The notes under the pieces are model-generated. The model was not told the DNA's origin and ran no database searches. It was given only the letters and a program-made list of their open reading frames with translations. The position numbers and the translations under genes are program-made. A stretch of DNA of 64,000 nt from contig JAKQSI010000111.1 of assembly GCA_029570205.1 (NCBI GenBank), positions 16,949-80,948 of the forward strand, given 5' to 3'. Of the stretch, positions 34,270 to 43,385 are shown one piece after another (the stretch's first letter is position 1; every line of letters begins with the position of its first letter). Origin of the DNA: Candidatus Omnitrophota bacterium (lineage in GTDB: Bacteria; Hinthialibacterota; Hinthialibacteria; Hinthialibacterales; JAKPRU01).

Positions 34270-35088
34270 TTGAAATTGCATGGTGGTGTTTTTCTTATTC
34301 CGTTTTTCCTGTTTGGAATCGGATTTGTTATGGCCACGTCAAGCGATAGCGGCGAAAAAACGCTTGTTGTGGACCGTTTTGACCATGCTTGTTCTTCCTC
34401 GATTCCGGATGGGTGGACCGAATATCAGTTCAAGCATTCCAAACGAGCAACGCAGTATCGTGTAGTCCCGGAGGCTGCGGTAGAGGGAGATGCCGCAACA
34501 GACTGCTCGGATGGTTGTGTACTCCGTGCCGAGTCCGACTCCGGAGGATCGATGATCGCAAAGAAATTTGTTGTCGATCTGAATGAATACCCCGTTCTTC
34601 GGTGGCATTGGAAGATAGAAGGAATTATCGAAGGGGCGGATGGCCGAGCAAAGGAGACCAACGATTTTCCCGCGGGGATTTATGTGGCTGTGCGGCCAAA
34701 AGAGGGATTCCATCCCATCCGCTCTCTTGCGCAGGGTATGGCTCGATCTGTGGCCGGGGTGCCTGTTCCCCAAGCCGCTTTCCATTTTGTCTGGGCGAAT
34801 TCCGGTGAACCGGGAGAAACGTTCCGCAGCGCATCCTCTCTAGGTACCGCGCTGAACAATATCGTTGTGGTGGTTGAAAGCGGGAAAACCAATGTGGGGA
34901 AATGGGTCGAGGCAAGTGTGAATGTCCTGGAATACTACAACCGCTTTTTTCCGGGGGGTCCGGCGATGACAGACGGAGTGGGAATTATGACGGACTGCGA
35001 CAACACCGGATCGAAGGCCGTTGCCTACTACGACGATCTTCGGTTTTGTGCGGAAAAAACAGACCGTTCCGGCAACGCCGGGGGATGA
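34270..35088 (+). CDS. DUF3047 domain protein, exported
   Basis: A 272-residue protein from a TTG start, chosen because AAGGAGG lies at 34252-34258. A signal peptide (LIPFFLFGIGFVMA) is followed by a beta-rich domain. Conserved features of the DUF3047 family are visible: PVLRWHWKIEGII, FPAGIYVAVRP, FHFVWANS, VGKWVEASVNVLEYYNRFF and MTDCDNTGSKAVAYYDDLRF at the C-terminus. The function of the family is not established; the fold is probably a jelly-roll sugar-binding type. The next gene, a hydrolase, starts about 80 bp downstream. Confidence 0.8.
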   Translation: MKLHGGVFLIPFFLFGIGFVMATSSDSGEKTLVVDRFDHACSSSIPDGWTEYQFKHSKRATQYRVVPEAAVEGDAATDCSDGCVLRAESDSGGSMIAKKFVVDLNEYPVLRWHWKIEGIIEGADGRAKETNDFPAGIYVAVRPKEGFHPIRSLAQGMARSVAGVPVPQAAFHFVWANSGEPGETFRSASSLGTALNNIVVVVESGKTNVGKWVEASVNVLEYYNRFFPGGPAMTDGVGIMTDCDNTGSKAVAYYDDLRFCAEKTDRSGNAGG

Positions 35089-35167
35089 GATACCGGGACA
35101 CCGTCCGCTCCCTGTTTGCTGCTTGTGTGCTACAATCCCTGACAAATCCGATTGAGTAAGGATACCC

Positions 35168-36319
35168 GTGATGCGCATTTTTGTTATTCCGGTCGGACTT
35201 ATGTTTCTACTCTCCATTTCGGTTTGTGGGGAGGATATAAACACGGATCTGGAATACTCTTTTGAGATCTGGAAGTCGATTACGAATCATCCGACACCCT
35301 CTGCCGTGGCCGATCAGCCACAGGCGGGTAAGAAAGAGCTTGTTGGCCTGGTGGATGGAATCGAGGCCATGGACTGGGCTTCCCGACGCGCGGATATCGC
35401 GAGGACCGTCGGGCAGTTCCTCGGTGAGCCACCTGCCAGGGTTCCCGCTGTGCAGGGGACGGTGGTGCATTCGGAGCGGTTTTCTGATCACGTTCGCCAG
35501 TTGGCGCTTTACACCGGCGAGCCGGGCGAACTGATCCCGGCGTACCTGTTTATCCCACTGGGGATCACCTCACCGCGCCCGGCTGTTATTTGCCAGCACC
35601 AGACGGTTTATCCGGGGAAAGAGGAGCCTGCCGGAATCTGGGGGAAGCCGGAGCTGGCTTTTGCTAAAGAACTGGCTCAGCGTGGGTATGTCACGCTGGC
35701 TCCCGACAGCATCTGTTTCGGAGATCGAAAAGTGAAAGGTTCAGGCCATTATGGTGAGGCTGTGCCGTTTTTCAAACAGCATCCGAACTGGTCGATCATG
35801 GGCAAACAGGTGTGGGATATCGGTCGGGCGATTGATTTTCTGGAGACCTTGCCGTATGTCGATGCCGGTCGAATCGGGAGTATCGGTCATTCGCACGGGG
35901 CTTATGGAACGATTTTTTCTCAAGCTTTTGATGATCGCATCCGGGTGGGTGTCGCCAGTTGCGGATTTACGGCGCTAAGAAGCGATCCCACGCCGGAACG
36001 CTGGTCTCATCTGACGGCGCTGATTCCGGAGATCGGTTTCTACAAAGACCACGTGAATGATTTGCCGTTCGATTTTCACCATATACTGGCATTGTGCGCG
36101 CCAAGGCCGTTGCTGATTACCGTCGCTTTGGACGATGAGATTTTCCCGAACGGCGATTCAGTGAAAGAGGTGGCAGACCGTGTCCGGGAGGTGTATGCGC
36201 GGCTGGATGCGCCGGAGGCGTTTGATGCCTTTTTCTTCCCGGGCGACCACAATTTCACTCCCGAAAGCCGTGACCGCGCGATGGCTTGGATCGATCGCTG
36301 GATCGGGCCGGCGAAATAG
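35168..36319 (+). CDS. Exported alpha/beta hydrolase, dienelactone hydrolase/acetylxylan-esterase-like
   Basis: A 383-residue protein with a signal peptide (FVIPVGLMFLLSISVCG). The alpha/beta-hydrolase core contains PAVICQHQTVYPG, the nucleophile elbow GSIGHSHGAYG (GxSxG), TVALDDEIFPNG with the likely catalytic Asp, and FFPGDHNFTPESR with the likely His. Family relatives are secreted esterases acting on acetylated polysaccharides. Start codon choice lies between GTG 35168 and ATG 35171, both served by AAGGA. The substrate is inferred only from the family and the secreted glycosidase-like neighbours. Confidence 0.8.
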   Translation: MMRIFVIPVGLMFLLSISVCGEDINTDLEYSFEIWKSITNHPTPSAVADQPQAGKKELVGLVDGIEAMDWASRRADIARTVGQFLGEPPARVPAVQGTVVHSERFSDHVRQLALYTGEPGELIPAYLFIPLGITSPRPAVICQHQTVYPGKEEPAGIWGKPELAFAKELAQRGYVTLAPDSICFGDRKVKGSGHYGEAVPFFKQHPNWSIMGKQVWDIGRAIDFLETLPYVDAGRIGSIGHSHGAYGTIFSQAFDDRIRVGVASCGFTALRSDPTPERWSHLTALIPEIGFYKDHVNDLPFDFHHILALCAPRPLLITVALDDEIFPNGDSVKEVADRVREVYARLDAPEAFDAFFFPGDHNFTPESRDRAMAWIDRWIGPAK

Positions 36320-36358
36320 ACCCCGATCGATAATCTGGGTTGAGCATGGAGGCTGACA

Positions 36359-38893
36359 ATGCGATTTTCATTCTGGTTGCCTGTCTTGGTGGTTCTGGCC
36401 GCAGTGGGGTTGGTCGCCTTGCTGCTGTTTCTTCCTTCGACGGATATACCGGATCAGACCGGGACAGGAACATCCATTTTAGAGCCGACACGGGTCGAGA
36501 TATCCGGGACCGGCGAAGTCTCCCAGGGGCCGAGCGCATCGGTCCTTGGGTCTTCGGAAGAATCCGGTGGTTTCATTACGGCCGCGAGCGTCGAAGAAGG
36601 GGTAACACCGCCGACCGGTTCCACACGGAGCGGGGAAGAATTGTCCGTCGCATCCGGTACCGACACCGTATCTTCTTCCCAACCGCCCGGGCAAGAGACT
36701 TCCGACGCGGCTCATCCGCCGACCGGCGACACAATTTCGGGTGTGGTGTATTCGGGGAAACGGCTACCGCTGGCCGGTGTTGCCGTTGTTGCCGGGGAAT
36801 GGAGCGCCACCTCGGATAGCGCAGGGCAGTTTGCACTCAGCGGAATTCGGGAACCGAAAGTGGATATCGTATTCTCGCTTGAGGGGTATCAGACAGTTAC
36901 CAAGAACGCCGTGCCTGTCGGGACAAAGAATCTCAGTGTCATTCTGGTTGAAGATGGGCACCTGGCAGGTCGGGTTACGGACCAGAATGGGAAACCGGTC
37001 AGTTATGCCTCGGTGCGTCTGGAGGCCCAGACCGGGGTGTGGATGCTGTCGCTGGAGACGGATATCAGCGGGAGTTTCGATACGGAAAATGTGCCGAATG
37101 CGCAAATCCGTATCACGGCTACCTGCGAGGGACTGACCGATACCGGCGGCGGGTCGGTTGTGATTGAGACGCCTTATTCCGAACTTGTGATGCTGTGTTT
37201 GCAGCGCCCCAGTCTTTCTATCTCCGGTTCCGTGGTTATGGCGGATACGGGGCAGGGAGTAGCCGATTTTGCCCTGATTGCGCAAAAACAGGACGGGGCC
37301 ACCGCCGAACCTCTGCGCACGACTACGTCCTCCGGCGGGTCTTTCCGTTTTGATGAACTGGATATCGGAGTGTACCTGATCTCCAGTGATGCGGGTGAAA
37401 ACCAGGATTTGGGTGTGGCGATTCCCGTAACGGAGGACCACAAGACTGTTCGAGTATTCGACAAAAACGTAGAGAATGTCGTTTTTCTGGCCGGGCCGGG
37501 ATTAACCGTGTCCGGTCGTGTCATCGGGCCGGACGGGAACGGAGTTCCCGGCGCGATGGTGACCCTTGCGAACCAGTCCGGAGGGTACTCTTCCGGGGCA
37601 GGAGCGCAAGGGCGATTGAATACGAATTCCGTTTCGGATGGAAGCTATGAATTGCGCGGCGTGCCCTCTTCCGGTGGAGCGGGGGCAATGCAGGCGCGGA
37701 TGTTTGCCTCTCATTCGGAGTACGGTTCCGGCCTGAGCGAACCGTTTACACCGGATCCGAGTATGCGAGTCATCGAAAACATTAACATCACGCTGACCGG
37801 CAGCGCGACGGTTACCGGGCGTGTGCTGATCGGCCAACAGGTTGCCTCCGGGGCGCGGGTGACATTGATCGACCTTTTTCAGAATACAAGTTCGCAACAG
37901 ATTACCGACCAGATGGGTGGTTTCACCTTTAATAATGTTTCTGTGGTTTCCCAGAGGTACTCGACAGTAAACGGGTCGCACACCCTGATTGTGGAGATGG
38001 AGGGGTATGCGACCAAACGTCAGGATATCCTGGTCGATTCCACCAATATCGAGCCGATTATTGTGATATTAGATGAAGGGGGATTTATCCAGGGGCGCGC
38101 GCTCGACAACCAGGGACGGGGTATCCCCGGCGTTTTGGTCAGCGCAGTCTCTACGGATGGACAGAGGTACTCCGGATCGACTAACGAGGCCGGTGTTTAC
38201 TACATTTCGGGGCTGAAATCGGGGACCTACGATCTGCTGTTCCGCCTCGAGTCCAAGCCGCCGCTGTATGGAGCGCTGTATGATGTTCCCACCGGGCAGA
38301 CCGCTGCCGATGTGGTTCTGCAAAAGCAGGCGTGGACGGTGATGGGAACGGTAACGGACCGCGATACGGGCAAGCCGATTTCGCGGTATGTCCTTGCGGT
38401 CGAAGGACAGTTGAAAGACCCGAGGGCCGGCGCGTTCGTTACCAAACAGAATCTTAATACGCCGGATGGAACGTACCAGCTGACATTTCACGAGGCGGGC
38501 GTATATTATATCCATTTTTCTTCGGATGGCTACCAGCCGTGGGATGGGGCGGTTGCAATGACGCCGGAAACACAGGAGATCCAATTTGTGAATGCGGTAC
38601 TGGAGCCGCTTCAGGCGACCGGCCGGATTGTCGGCGCTCTTGAGGTCCCGGAGGGGACTGCTTTTGTACTGGTAGAGGTCCTCGGTCACGGGCAGTATCC
38701 GCCATCTGCGCCGAATGAATTTGTACTGGAAGAGGTACCGGCGGGGAAACATAGTTTAATTTTTTATGTACGCGGTCCGCGTGACGCCGGAGCCGGAGTG
38801 TACGGAGTTCTCTCTTCCGTACAGGTTATTCCCGGCCAGACGACCAACCTTGGATTTCTGACGGGGTCTGCGTTTCATGTGTCGGTGCGGTGA
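36359..38893 (+). CDS. Membrane-anchored protein with about eight carboxypeptidase-regulatory-like repeats
   Basis: An 844-residue protein. One N-terminal transmembrane helix (WLPVLVVLAAVGLVALLLFL) is followed by a Ser/Thr-rich spacer to about residue 120. About eight Greek-key (CnaB-like, carboxypeptidase regulatory-like) domains follow, each opening with a similar strand: ISGVVYSGKRLPLAGV, LAGRVTDQNGKPVSYAS, VSGRVIGPDGNGVPGAM, IQGRALDNQGRGIPGVLV, VMGTVTDRDTGKPIS. Such repeats serve as spacers or adhesion modules outside the cell. No catalytic domain or sorting signal is seen. It lies downstream of the hydrolase gene with a 39-bp gap. Confidence 0.8.
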   Translation: MRFSFWLPVLVVLAAVGLVALLLFLPSTDIPDQTGTGTSILEPTRVEISGTGEVSQGPSASVLGSSEESGGFITAASVEEGVTPPTGSTRSGEELSVASGTDTVSSSQPPGQETSDAAHPPTGDTISGVVYSGKRLPLAGVAVVAGEWSATSDSAGQFALSGIREPKVDIVFSLEGYQTVTKNAVPVGTKNLSVILVEDGHLAGRVTDQNGKPVSYASVRLEAQTGVWMLSLETDISGSFDTENVPNAQIRITATCEGLTDTGGGSVVIETPYSELVMLCLQRPSLSISGSVVMADTGQGVADFALIAQKQDGATAEPLRTTTSSGGSFRFDELDIGVYLISSDAGENQDLGVAIPVTEDHKTVRVFDKNVENVVFLAGPGLTVSGRVIGPDGNGVPGAMVTLANQSGGYSSGAGAQGRLNTNSVSDGSYELRGVPSSGGAGAMQARMFASHSEYGSGLSEPFTPDPSMRVIENINITLTGSATVTGRVLIGQQVASGARVTLIDLFQNTSSQQITDQMGGFTFNNVSVVSQRYSTVNGSHTLIVEMEGYATKRQDILVDSTNIEPIIVILDEGGFIQGRALDNQGRGIPGVLVSAVSTDGQRYSGSTNEAGVYYISGLKSGTYDLLFRLESKPPLYGALYDVPTGQTAADVVLQKQAWTVMGTVTDRDTGKPISRYVLAVEGQLKDPRAGAFVTKQNLNTPDGTYQLTFHEAGVYYIHFSSDGYQPWDGAVAMTPETQEIQFVNAVLEPLQATGRIVGALEVPEGTAFVLVEVLGHGQYPPSAPNEFVLEEVPAGKHSLIFYVRGPRDAGAGVYGVLSSVQVIPGQTTNLGFLTGSAFHVSVR

Positions 38894-38906
38894 TACGTGA
38901 GATGAG

Positions 38907-38963
38907 AGGATTGCCCTAATTTACAATGAAGGTAATCCGATAACCAGGCAAATCATGGCAGAC
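38907..38963. repeat. Partial copy of a GGATT-ACC palindromic repeat
   Basis: Shares the core ATTTACAAT-AAGGTAATCC with the longer palindrome at 40118-40198. The two copies flank the aldolase-like gene. Confidence 0.6.
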
Positions 38964-38988
38964 CGGGAAATGCGCCCCGGGTTCCCTC

Positions 38989-39963
38989 TCACACATCCCC
39001 GATACACTTGTCGTAGAAATCGACAAAGTCATATTTCTGGGGGCCGGAGCGGGCGGCAATGGCGGCGCGCGGGTGCTGATTCAGCTGGCCGGATATGTTG
39101 TACTGCGGAGAGGGTCCCCAGTCGAGTGTCTCGCCCAGTTTGACAAACTGGTCCTGCAACAGCTGCCAGACCGGTCGAATGCGGAACTTCGGATTGCGCA
39201 AGAACCCCATCAGCAATTCCATCGGGCAATTCCCGGCTCCCCGACCGATCCCCCCCATAGTGGCATCAATGCGATTCACGCCGCGAATGATCGCCTCAAT
39301 CGTATTGGCGAATGCGAGTTGCTGATTGTTATGCGCATGGATGCCGATTTCTTTTCCGGTTCCCTCCAATGCCTTTCGGTACATTTCGACGTACATTTTG
39401 ATCTGTTCGCAGTACAGGGCGCCGAAGCTGTCGACAATGACTACCACCGATGCGGGAGTCTGCGCGACCACTTCGAGCGCCTGCTGGATTTCCACTTGCT
39501 GAGCCGCCGAGATGGCCATGATATTACAGGAAACCTCGTAGCCTTTTTCGTGAGCATCGTTTATCATGGCAACGGCTTCCGGGATCTGATTCACATAGCA
39601 GGCCACGCGGATCATGTCGAGCACACTTTCCTCTTTCGGCAGAATATCGGTCTGCCAGTCGCTTTTCCCGGCATCCGCCATGGCGGACAATTTCAAAGAA
39701 GTATTATTGTCGCCGACAATGCGACGAATATCTTCCTCATCGCAGTGTCGCCAGGGGCCGAACTTGTCCTTGGGGAAAAGACGTTTCGAGTTCTTATAGC
39801 CGATCTCCATATAGTCGATTCCGGCCTCCAGACAGGTTTGGTATACCGCCCTCACAAAACGGTCATCAAACCGGGAATCATTGATAAGTCCGCCATCGCG
39901 GATGGTGCAATCCAGGACTTTGATTTCGGGTCGAAACGTAATCCATGGGGCCAGATCGGGCAT
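38989..39963 (-). CDS. DRE-TIM (HMGL-like) aldolase family protein
   Basis: A 324-residue metal-dependent TIM barrel related to 4-hydroxy-2-oxovalerate aldolase. The N-terminal IKVLDCTIRDGGLINDS carries the T-x-R-D-G signature, and IHAHNNQQLAFANTIEA carries the HxH metal ligands. VVVIVDSFGALYCEQI and DATMGGIGRGAGNCPMELL are further family hallmarks. 4-hydroxy-2-oxovalerate aldolases usually have a C-terminal domain that contacts an acylating aldehyde dehydrogenase; no such gene is adjacent. Members also occur in sugar or antibiotic pathways. AAGGAG lies eight bases before the ATG. The reaction is therefore uncertain. Confidence 0.85.
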   Translation of the reverse strand: MPDLAPWITFRPEIKVLDCTIRDGGLINDSRFDDRFVRAVYQTCLEAGIDYMEIGYKNSKRLFPKDKFGPWRHCDEEDIRRIVGDNNTSLKLSAMADAGKSDWQTDILPKEESVLDMIRVACYVNQIPEAVAMINDAHEKGYEVSCNIMAISAAQQVEIQQALEVVAQTPASVVVIVDSFGALYCEQIKMYVEMYRKALEGTGKEIGIHAHNNQQLAFANTIEAIIRGVNRIDATMGGIGRGAGNCPMELLMGFLRNPKFRIRPVWQLLQDQFVKLGETLDWGPSPQYNISGQLNQHPRAAIAARSGPQKYDFVDFYDKCIGDV

Positions 39964-40117
39964 TGATGTTCTCCTTATTGTGTGTTTGTGGGGCCAACGA
40001 AACCCTGTGCCATGTATAAATACGGAAGCAGTCCCCCGCTCTATTGTAAAGGGCGGGGACAGCCGGCCGAATATCCGTCGGAGTGTATCATCAACATATC
40101 ACGAAGTGATGAAATGC

Positions 40118-40198
40118 CTGAACCCTGATTCGTCGGATAACAGGATTACCATGATTTACAATCAAGGTAATCCTATAATCAAGCGAATCATAGTTCAG
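40118..40198. repeat. 81-bp imperfect palindromic repeat
   Basis: The sequence begins CTGAAC and ends GTTCAG, with inner arms CAGGATTACC / GGTAATCCT; almost the whole element is self-complementary. Similar AATC-rich palindromes are widespread in uncultured bacterial genomes. A shorter copy lies at 38907-38963. Confidence 0.7.
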
Positions 40199-40210
40199 AC
40201 AACCGCTAAA

Positions 40211-41029
40211 TCACGGTCCGGTTGCCGGAAGAACTTCTGCCAGAAACGCCGCAATTCCGTCCATGTATATTTTCCCGGATTCCCTGTAGCCGTTGTTATG
40301 ATCCCCGGAGATTTGCAGGAACTTTTTCGGTTCGGGCGCAGCCTCGAACAACTCTTTTCCGTGATGAAACGGAATAATGTCGTCCTCCGGGCTGTGAATC
40401 ACCAGCACGGGACACCGCACTTTCGGAATCTTGGAAAGCGAGTCAAACGGCATGGTCACCATCCAGGAGACCGGCAGAAACGGGTACAGCTCTTTCCCGA
40501 TGGCTACTGTGGAGGTGAAACTGCTTTCGACAATCAGCGCGGCGGCATCATCTACGCGCGTGGCGAGATCCACCGCTACGGCCCCACCCAGTGAACGACC
40601 GAACAGGACGATCGGCTCCTTGTGCGTTCGCGCGGCCTGGTACACGCTGAATGCATCCGCATAAACTCTTTCCTCGCTGGAACCGTCCTCGCTGCGCCCG
40701 TATCCCCGGTAGTCGAAAATCAGTACGCTTAGATTCAGCTCATGGAACAGGCGGATCGAATCAAGCCGGTGGCTGATATTCCCTGCGTTCCCATGGCAGA
40801 ACAGCAAAATGGCGATGGGTTTTTCAGCCGGAATGAACCAGCCGTGGACATGCTGCCCCGGTGTCGGCTCCACGACGAAGTCCTTGTATTCCAGGCCGAT
40901 ATCGCTCGGCTTGGCTTCAAGAATGCGGGATGGGATGAACAGATTGGCCCGTTCGAAAGCCCGGATGCCCCACCACCCGACCAGAATCAGGACAACAAGA
41001 CCGAGGAATGTTGTCACGGCGCGCCTCAT
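40211..41029 (-). CDS. Alpha/beta hydrolase, membrane-anchored (BEM46/ABHD13-like)
   Basis: A 272-residue protein starting at 41029, where ATGA overlaps the stop of the upstream gene. The N-terminal helix VTTFLGLVVLILVGWWGI anchors it to the membrane. The hydrolase fold shows AILLFCHGNAGNISHRL (oxyanion region), LIFDYRGYGRSEDG, the nucleophile elbow VLFGRSLGGAVAV, VIHSPEDDIIPF with the acid residue and ISGDHNNGY with the His. The substrate is unknown. Translational coupling to the sugar-isomerase-like gene suggests a common transcript. Confidence 0.85.
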   Translation of the reverse strand: MRRAVTTFLGLVVLILVGWWGIRAFERANLFIPSRILEAKPSDIGLEYKDFVVEPTPGQHVHGWFIPAEKPIAILLFCHGNAGNISHRLDSIRLFHELNLSVLIFDYRGYGRSEDGSSEERVYADAFSVYQAARTHKEPIVLFGRSLGGAVAVDLATRVDDAAALIVESSFTSTVAIGKELYPFLPVSWMVTMPFDSLSKIPKVRCPVLVIHSPEDDIIPFHHGKELFEAAPEPKKFLQISGDHNNGYRESGKIYMDGIAAFLAEVLPATGP

Positions 41030-41937
41030 GCCTCGGCGGCCCGGCTCCACTGCTCGCGAAGGAACTTGACACATTTCGGCAGTTCCTCCTTCGGATCGCC
41101 CAGGATACCGCATTCCAGGCTGCAATAGTCCGCATAGCCGATCTGCTGCAGGGCGCGGAATCCGGGAATATAGTTCATCTCACCCTGGCCGGGAAGTTTG
41201 CGGGTGTTGTCTGCCAGATGGACATGATGCAGCCACGACCCGGCCGCGCGAATGGCAGCGGCTTTGTCGGCTTCCTCGATATTCATGTGGAAGAAATCCG
41301 CCATGACACAGACGCCTTTGCTGTCCACTTCTTTGCAGATGGCGACCGCATCCGCAACCCGGTTGAGAAAGGTCGCCTCGTACCGGTTCAGAGGTTCCAT
41401 CAGCATCCGTGTGCCACAGGAGAGCGCATGTTCTCCGAGCGGCTTCAGCTGCTCGACGAGCAACGCGCGGGACAGGTCGTATTTCGACTTGTACGGGTTC
41501 AGATCCGGCATGGTATATTGCCGGTTGAATGCCGGGACGAAGATCAATCCGGTCGAACCGAGTTCCCCACATGCCGTGAGAATCGCCTTGATATCGTTTA
41601 CGGCGGTGGTGCGTTCGGCAACATCCGGCGAAATCAGGCATCCGTCGTAGCCCGAACAAACCGCGCTGATTTTTGTATTTCGCCCCTTGATTGCCTCCTG
41701 GATTTCTTTCACCCGACCTGGAAGCCCGCTGCCGGACAGCTCTACTGCATCAAATCCGTATTTCTCAAGTAAATCCATTTTCTCGGCGAATGTCGCACCC
41801 GGAAGAAGCCCTTCCTGGGTGGAGACTTTCATAGGAGCGATCTCTGCTTTGGCGGCATGGGCAGTTCTTCCGACAAGCAAAGCGGCTCCGGCGCTGCAGG
41901 CCAGATTCCGAATGAAATTGCGGCGTGTGGCGTTCAT
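41026..41937 (-). CDS. Tat-exported sugar phosphate isomerase/epimerase-like TIM-barrel protein
   Basis: A 303-residue protein from the ATG at 41937 (GGAGG eight bases upstream). The N-terminus TRRNFIRNLACSAGAALLVG is a twin-arginine signal. The mature part is an AP-endonuclease-2-type TIM barrel: KMDLLEKYGFDAVELSGSGL, ISAVCSGYDGCLISPD, MLMEPLNRYEATFLNRVADA, VCVMADFFHMNIEEA and WLHHVHLADNTRKLPG, including Glu, Asp and His residues that bind metal in xylose-isomerase-like barrels. Export through Tat fits a folded metalloenzyme acting in the periplasm. The reaction is unknown. The stop overlaps the hydrolase start. Confidence 0.85.
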   Translation of the reverse strand: MNATRRNFIRNLACSAGAALLVGRTAHAAKAEIAPMKVSTQEGLLPGATFAEKMDLLEKYGFDAVELSGSGLPGRVKEIQEAIKGRNTKISAVCSGYDGCLISPDVAERTTAVNDIKAILTACGELGSTGLIFVPAFNRQYTMPDLNPYKSKYDLSRALLVEQLKPLGEHALSCGTRMLMEPLNRYEATFLNRVADAVAICKEVDSKGVCVMADFFHMNIEEADKAAAIRAAGSWLHHVHLADNTRKLPGQGEMNYIPGFRALQQIGYADYCSLECGILGDPKEELPKCVKFLREQWSRAAEA

Positions 41938-42348
41938 CACTGATTCCTCCAAGAACGAATAGATTCGGATAAACCTACCAGAGTTCGGGCGGCAAGACTA
42001 TGCCAAGGCAGCCTCGCCCATCGCCGTCTGCATCCCCGTCATTCTGGCGAAAGCCGGAATCCAGCGTTCGGGGCGAGACGCCTGTGCTCCTGAGAAAGCT
42101 CCCGCGTGTTTGTCATTGCGAACCATGGGAAAAGCCGGGCGCTTGGATGAGATTTCTCCCTTCGGTCGAAATGACAGGGAAGGGGGTCGAAATTACAGGC
42201 CTGTTGTCATTCCGAACGAATGCGAGGAATCTCAACAAAGCCTGAGTAGATCTTTGGTGGGTTAGCCCGCAGACGGGCTTGAGCCCACCTTACAGCGGTT
42301 CCTGCAAAGAAATCTTGCCCATCGACAGGCATGGAGGCCTGTCCCACC
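41938..42348. other. Repeat-rich gene-free region
   Basis: No gene is supported. ATTCTGGC-GAAA-GCCGGAAT (42041-42060) is a REP-like hairpin. GTCATTCCGAACGAATGCGA (about 42198-42217) resembles repeats common in many genomes. ACAGGC-ATGGA-GGCCTGT (about 42325-42342) is another hairpin just before the tandem array. Confidence 0.6.
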
Positions 42349-42670
42349 AGTAGGCCAGGCGTCCCTGCCTGGCAGCTACCCAGTAGGCCAGGCGTCTCTG
42401 CCTGGCAGCTACCCGGTAGGCCAGGCGTCCCTGCCTGGCAGCTACCCAGTAGGCCAGGCGTCCCTGCCTGGCAGCTACCCGGTAGGCCAGGCGTCCCTGC
42501 CTGGCAGCTACCCGGTAGGCCAGGCGTCTCTGCCTGGCAGCTACCCGGTAGGCCAGGCATCCCTGCCTGGCAGCTACCCAGTAGGCCAGGCGTCTCTGCC
42601 TGGCAGCTACCCAGTAGGCCAGGCGTCCCTGCCTGGCAGCTACCCGGTAGGGCAGGCGTCTCTGCCTGGT
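42349..42670. repeat. Ten-copy 33-bp tandem hairpin repeat
   Basis: Unit starts fall every 33 bp from 42349 to 42646; the tenth copy is truncated. Each full unit contains GCCAGGC-GTCCCT-GCCTGGC, a 7-bp stem with a 6-nt loop, followed by AGCTACCC. Copies differ mainly in the loop (GTCCCT, GTCTCT, ATCCCT) and at one spacer base, so the stem is conserved. Because 33 is a multiple of three, long frames cross it on both strands (repeating PGVPAWQLP or SCQAGTPGL), but these look accidental. Confidence 0.9.
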
Positions 42671-42724
42671 AAAGAAAGGCTTTCTTCACCCAATCACCGG
42701 CCCTGCTGGAGGGAGGCGCCTGAT

Positions 42725-43363
42725 TCACAAGAATCCGTGTTCCGCGAGAAATTCTTTACTCAGTTCTCCCTTAGAATCCGCATGAAGCATTCGCTCCACA
42801 TAACGGGCCAGCATGTCTACCTCAAGATTAACACGATCCCCCACACGGCGGTACTTGAGAACGGTCTGCTCAAACGTGTACGGAATCACAGCGACCGTTA
42901 AGCGATTCCCGGACAGCGTCGCTACAGTCAGACTGATTCCATCAATAGAAATAGAGCCTTTCTCGGCTATGTAACGGGATAACTCGGCAGGAAACTCTAC
43001 GGTGAGATCATAGAAGTCGCCGACCTGCCGCAGCTGAGTAATCGTTCCCAGCCCGTCCACATGCCCGAAAACTAAATGACCGCCGAGTTTATCGCCCAGC
43101 CGCAGCGAAGTCTCGATATTCACCGGCGCGCCCGGCTGCAACATGGAAAGACTCGAACGGGACAACGTTTCTTTCGAGACATCCACGGTGAATCCATCTC
43201 CCGACAGTTCGGTTACAGTGAGACAGACTCCATTCACCGCCACACTGTCGGAAATCTCTACATCCCGCATGGGTTCGGGACAGGTCACAGCCATCCGAAC
43301 GCCGGCGGGACGATGCTCGGTCCGCCGGATTCGACCGACCGCTCGAATAATTCCGGTAAACAT
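42725..43363 (-). CDS. ribE: Riboflavin synthase, alpha chain
   Basis: A 212-residue enzyme that dismutates two 6,7-dimethyl-8-ribityllumazines to riboflavin. The start at 43363 gives the canonical N-terminus MFTGIIRAVGRI with GGAGG eight bases upstream; an ATG two codons earlier is too close to it. Two lumazine-binding repeats are visible: VNGVCLTVTEL with LGGHLVFGHVDGLGTI, and SISIDGISLTVATL with the related C-terminal half. It is 22 bp downstream of ribD. The other riboflavin genes (ribBA, ribH) are not in the window. Confidence 0.95.
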   Translation of the reverse strand: MFTGIIRAVGRIRRTEHRPAGVRMAVTCPEPMRDVEISDSVAVNGVCLTVTELSGDGFTVDVSKETLSRSSLSMLQPGAPVNIETSLRLGDKLGGHLVFGHVDGLGTITQLRQVGDFYDLTVEFPAELSRYIAEKGSISIDGISLTVATLSGNRLTVAVIPYTFEQTVLKYRRVGDRVNLEVDMLARYVERMLHADSKGELSKEFLAEHGFL

Positions 43364-43385
43364 TGTCATCCACCTCCGCTTGCGG

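Noticed and set aside
42349-42670. CRISPR array
   Set aside because: The units are directly tandem at 33 bp with no unique spacers, and no cas genes are present.
42331-42672. Repeating PGVPAWQLP frame as a coding repeat protein
   Set aside because: The 33-bp period keeps frames open on both strands by chance; there is no start with ribosome site, and the conserved part is the DNA hairpin rather than a protein pattern.
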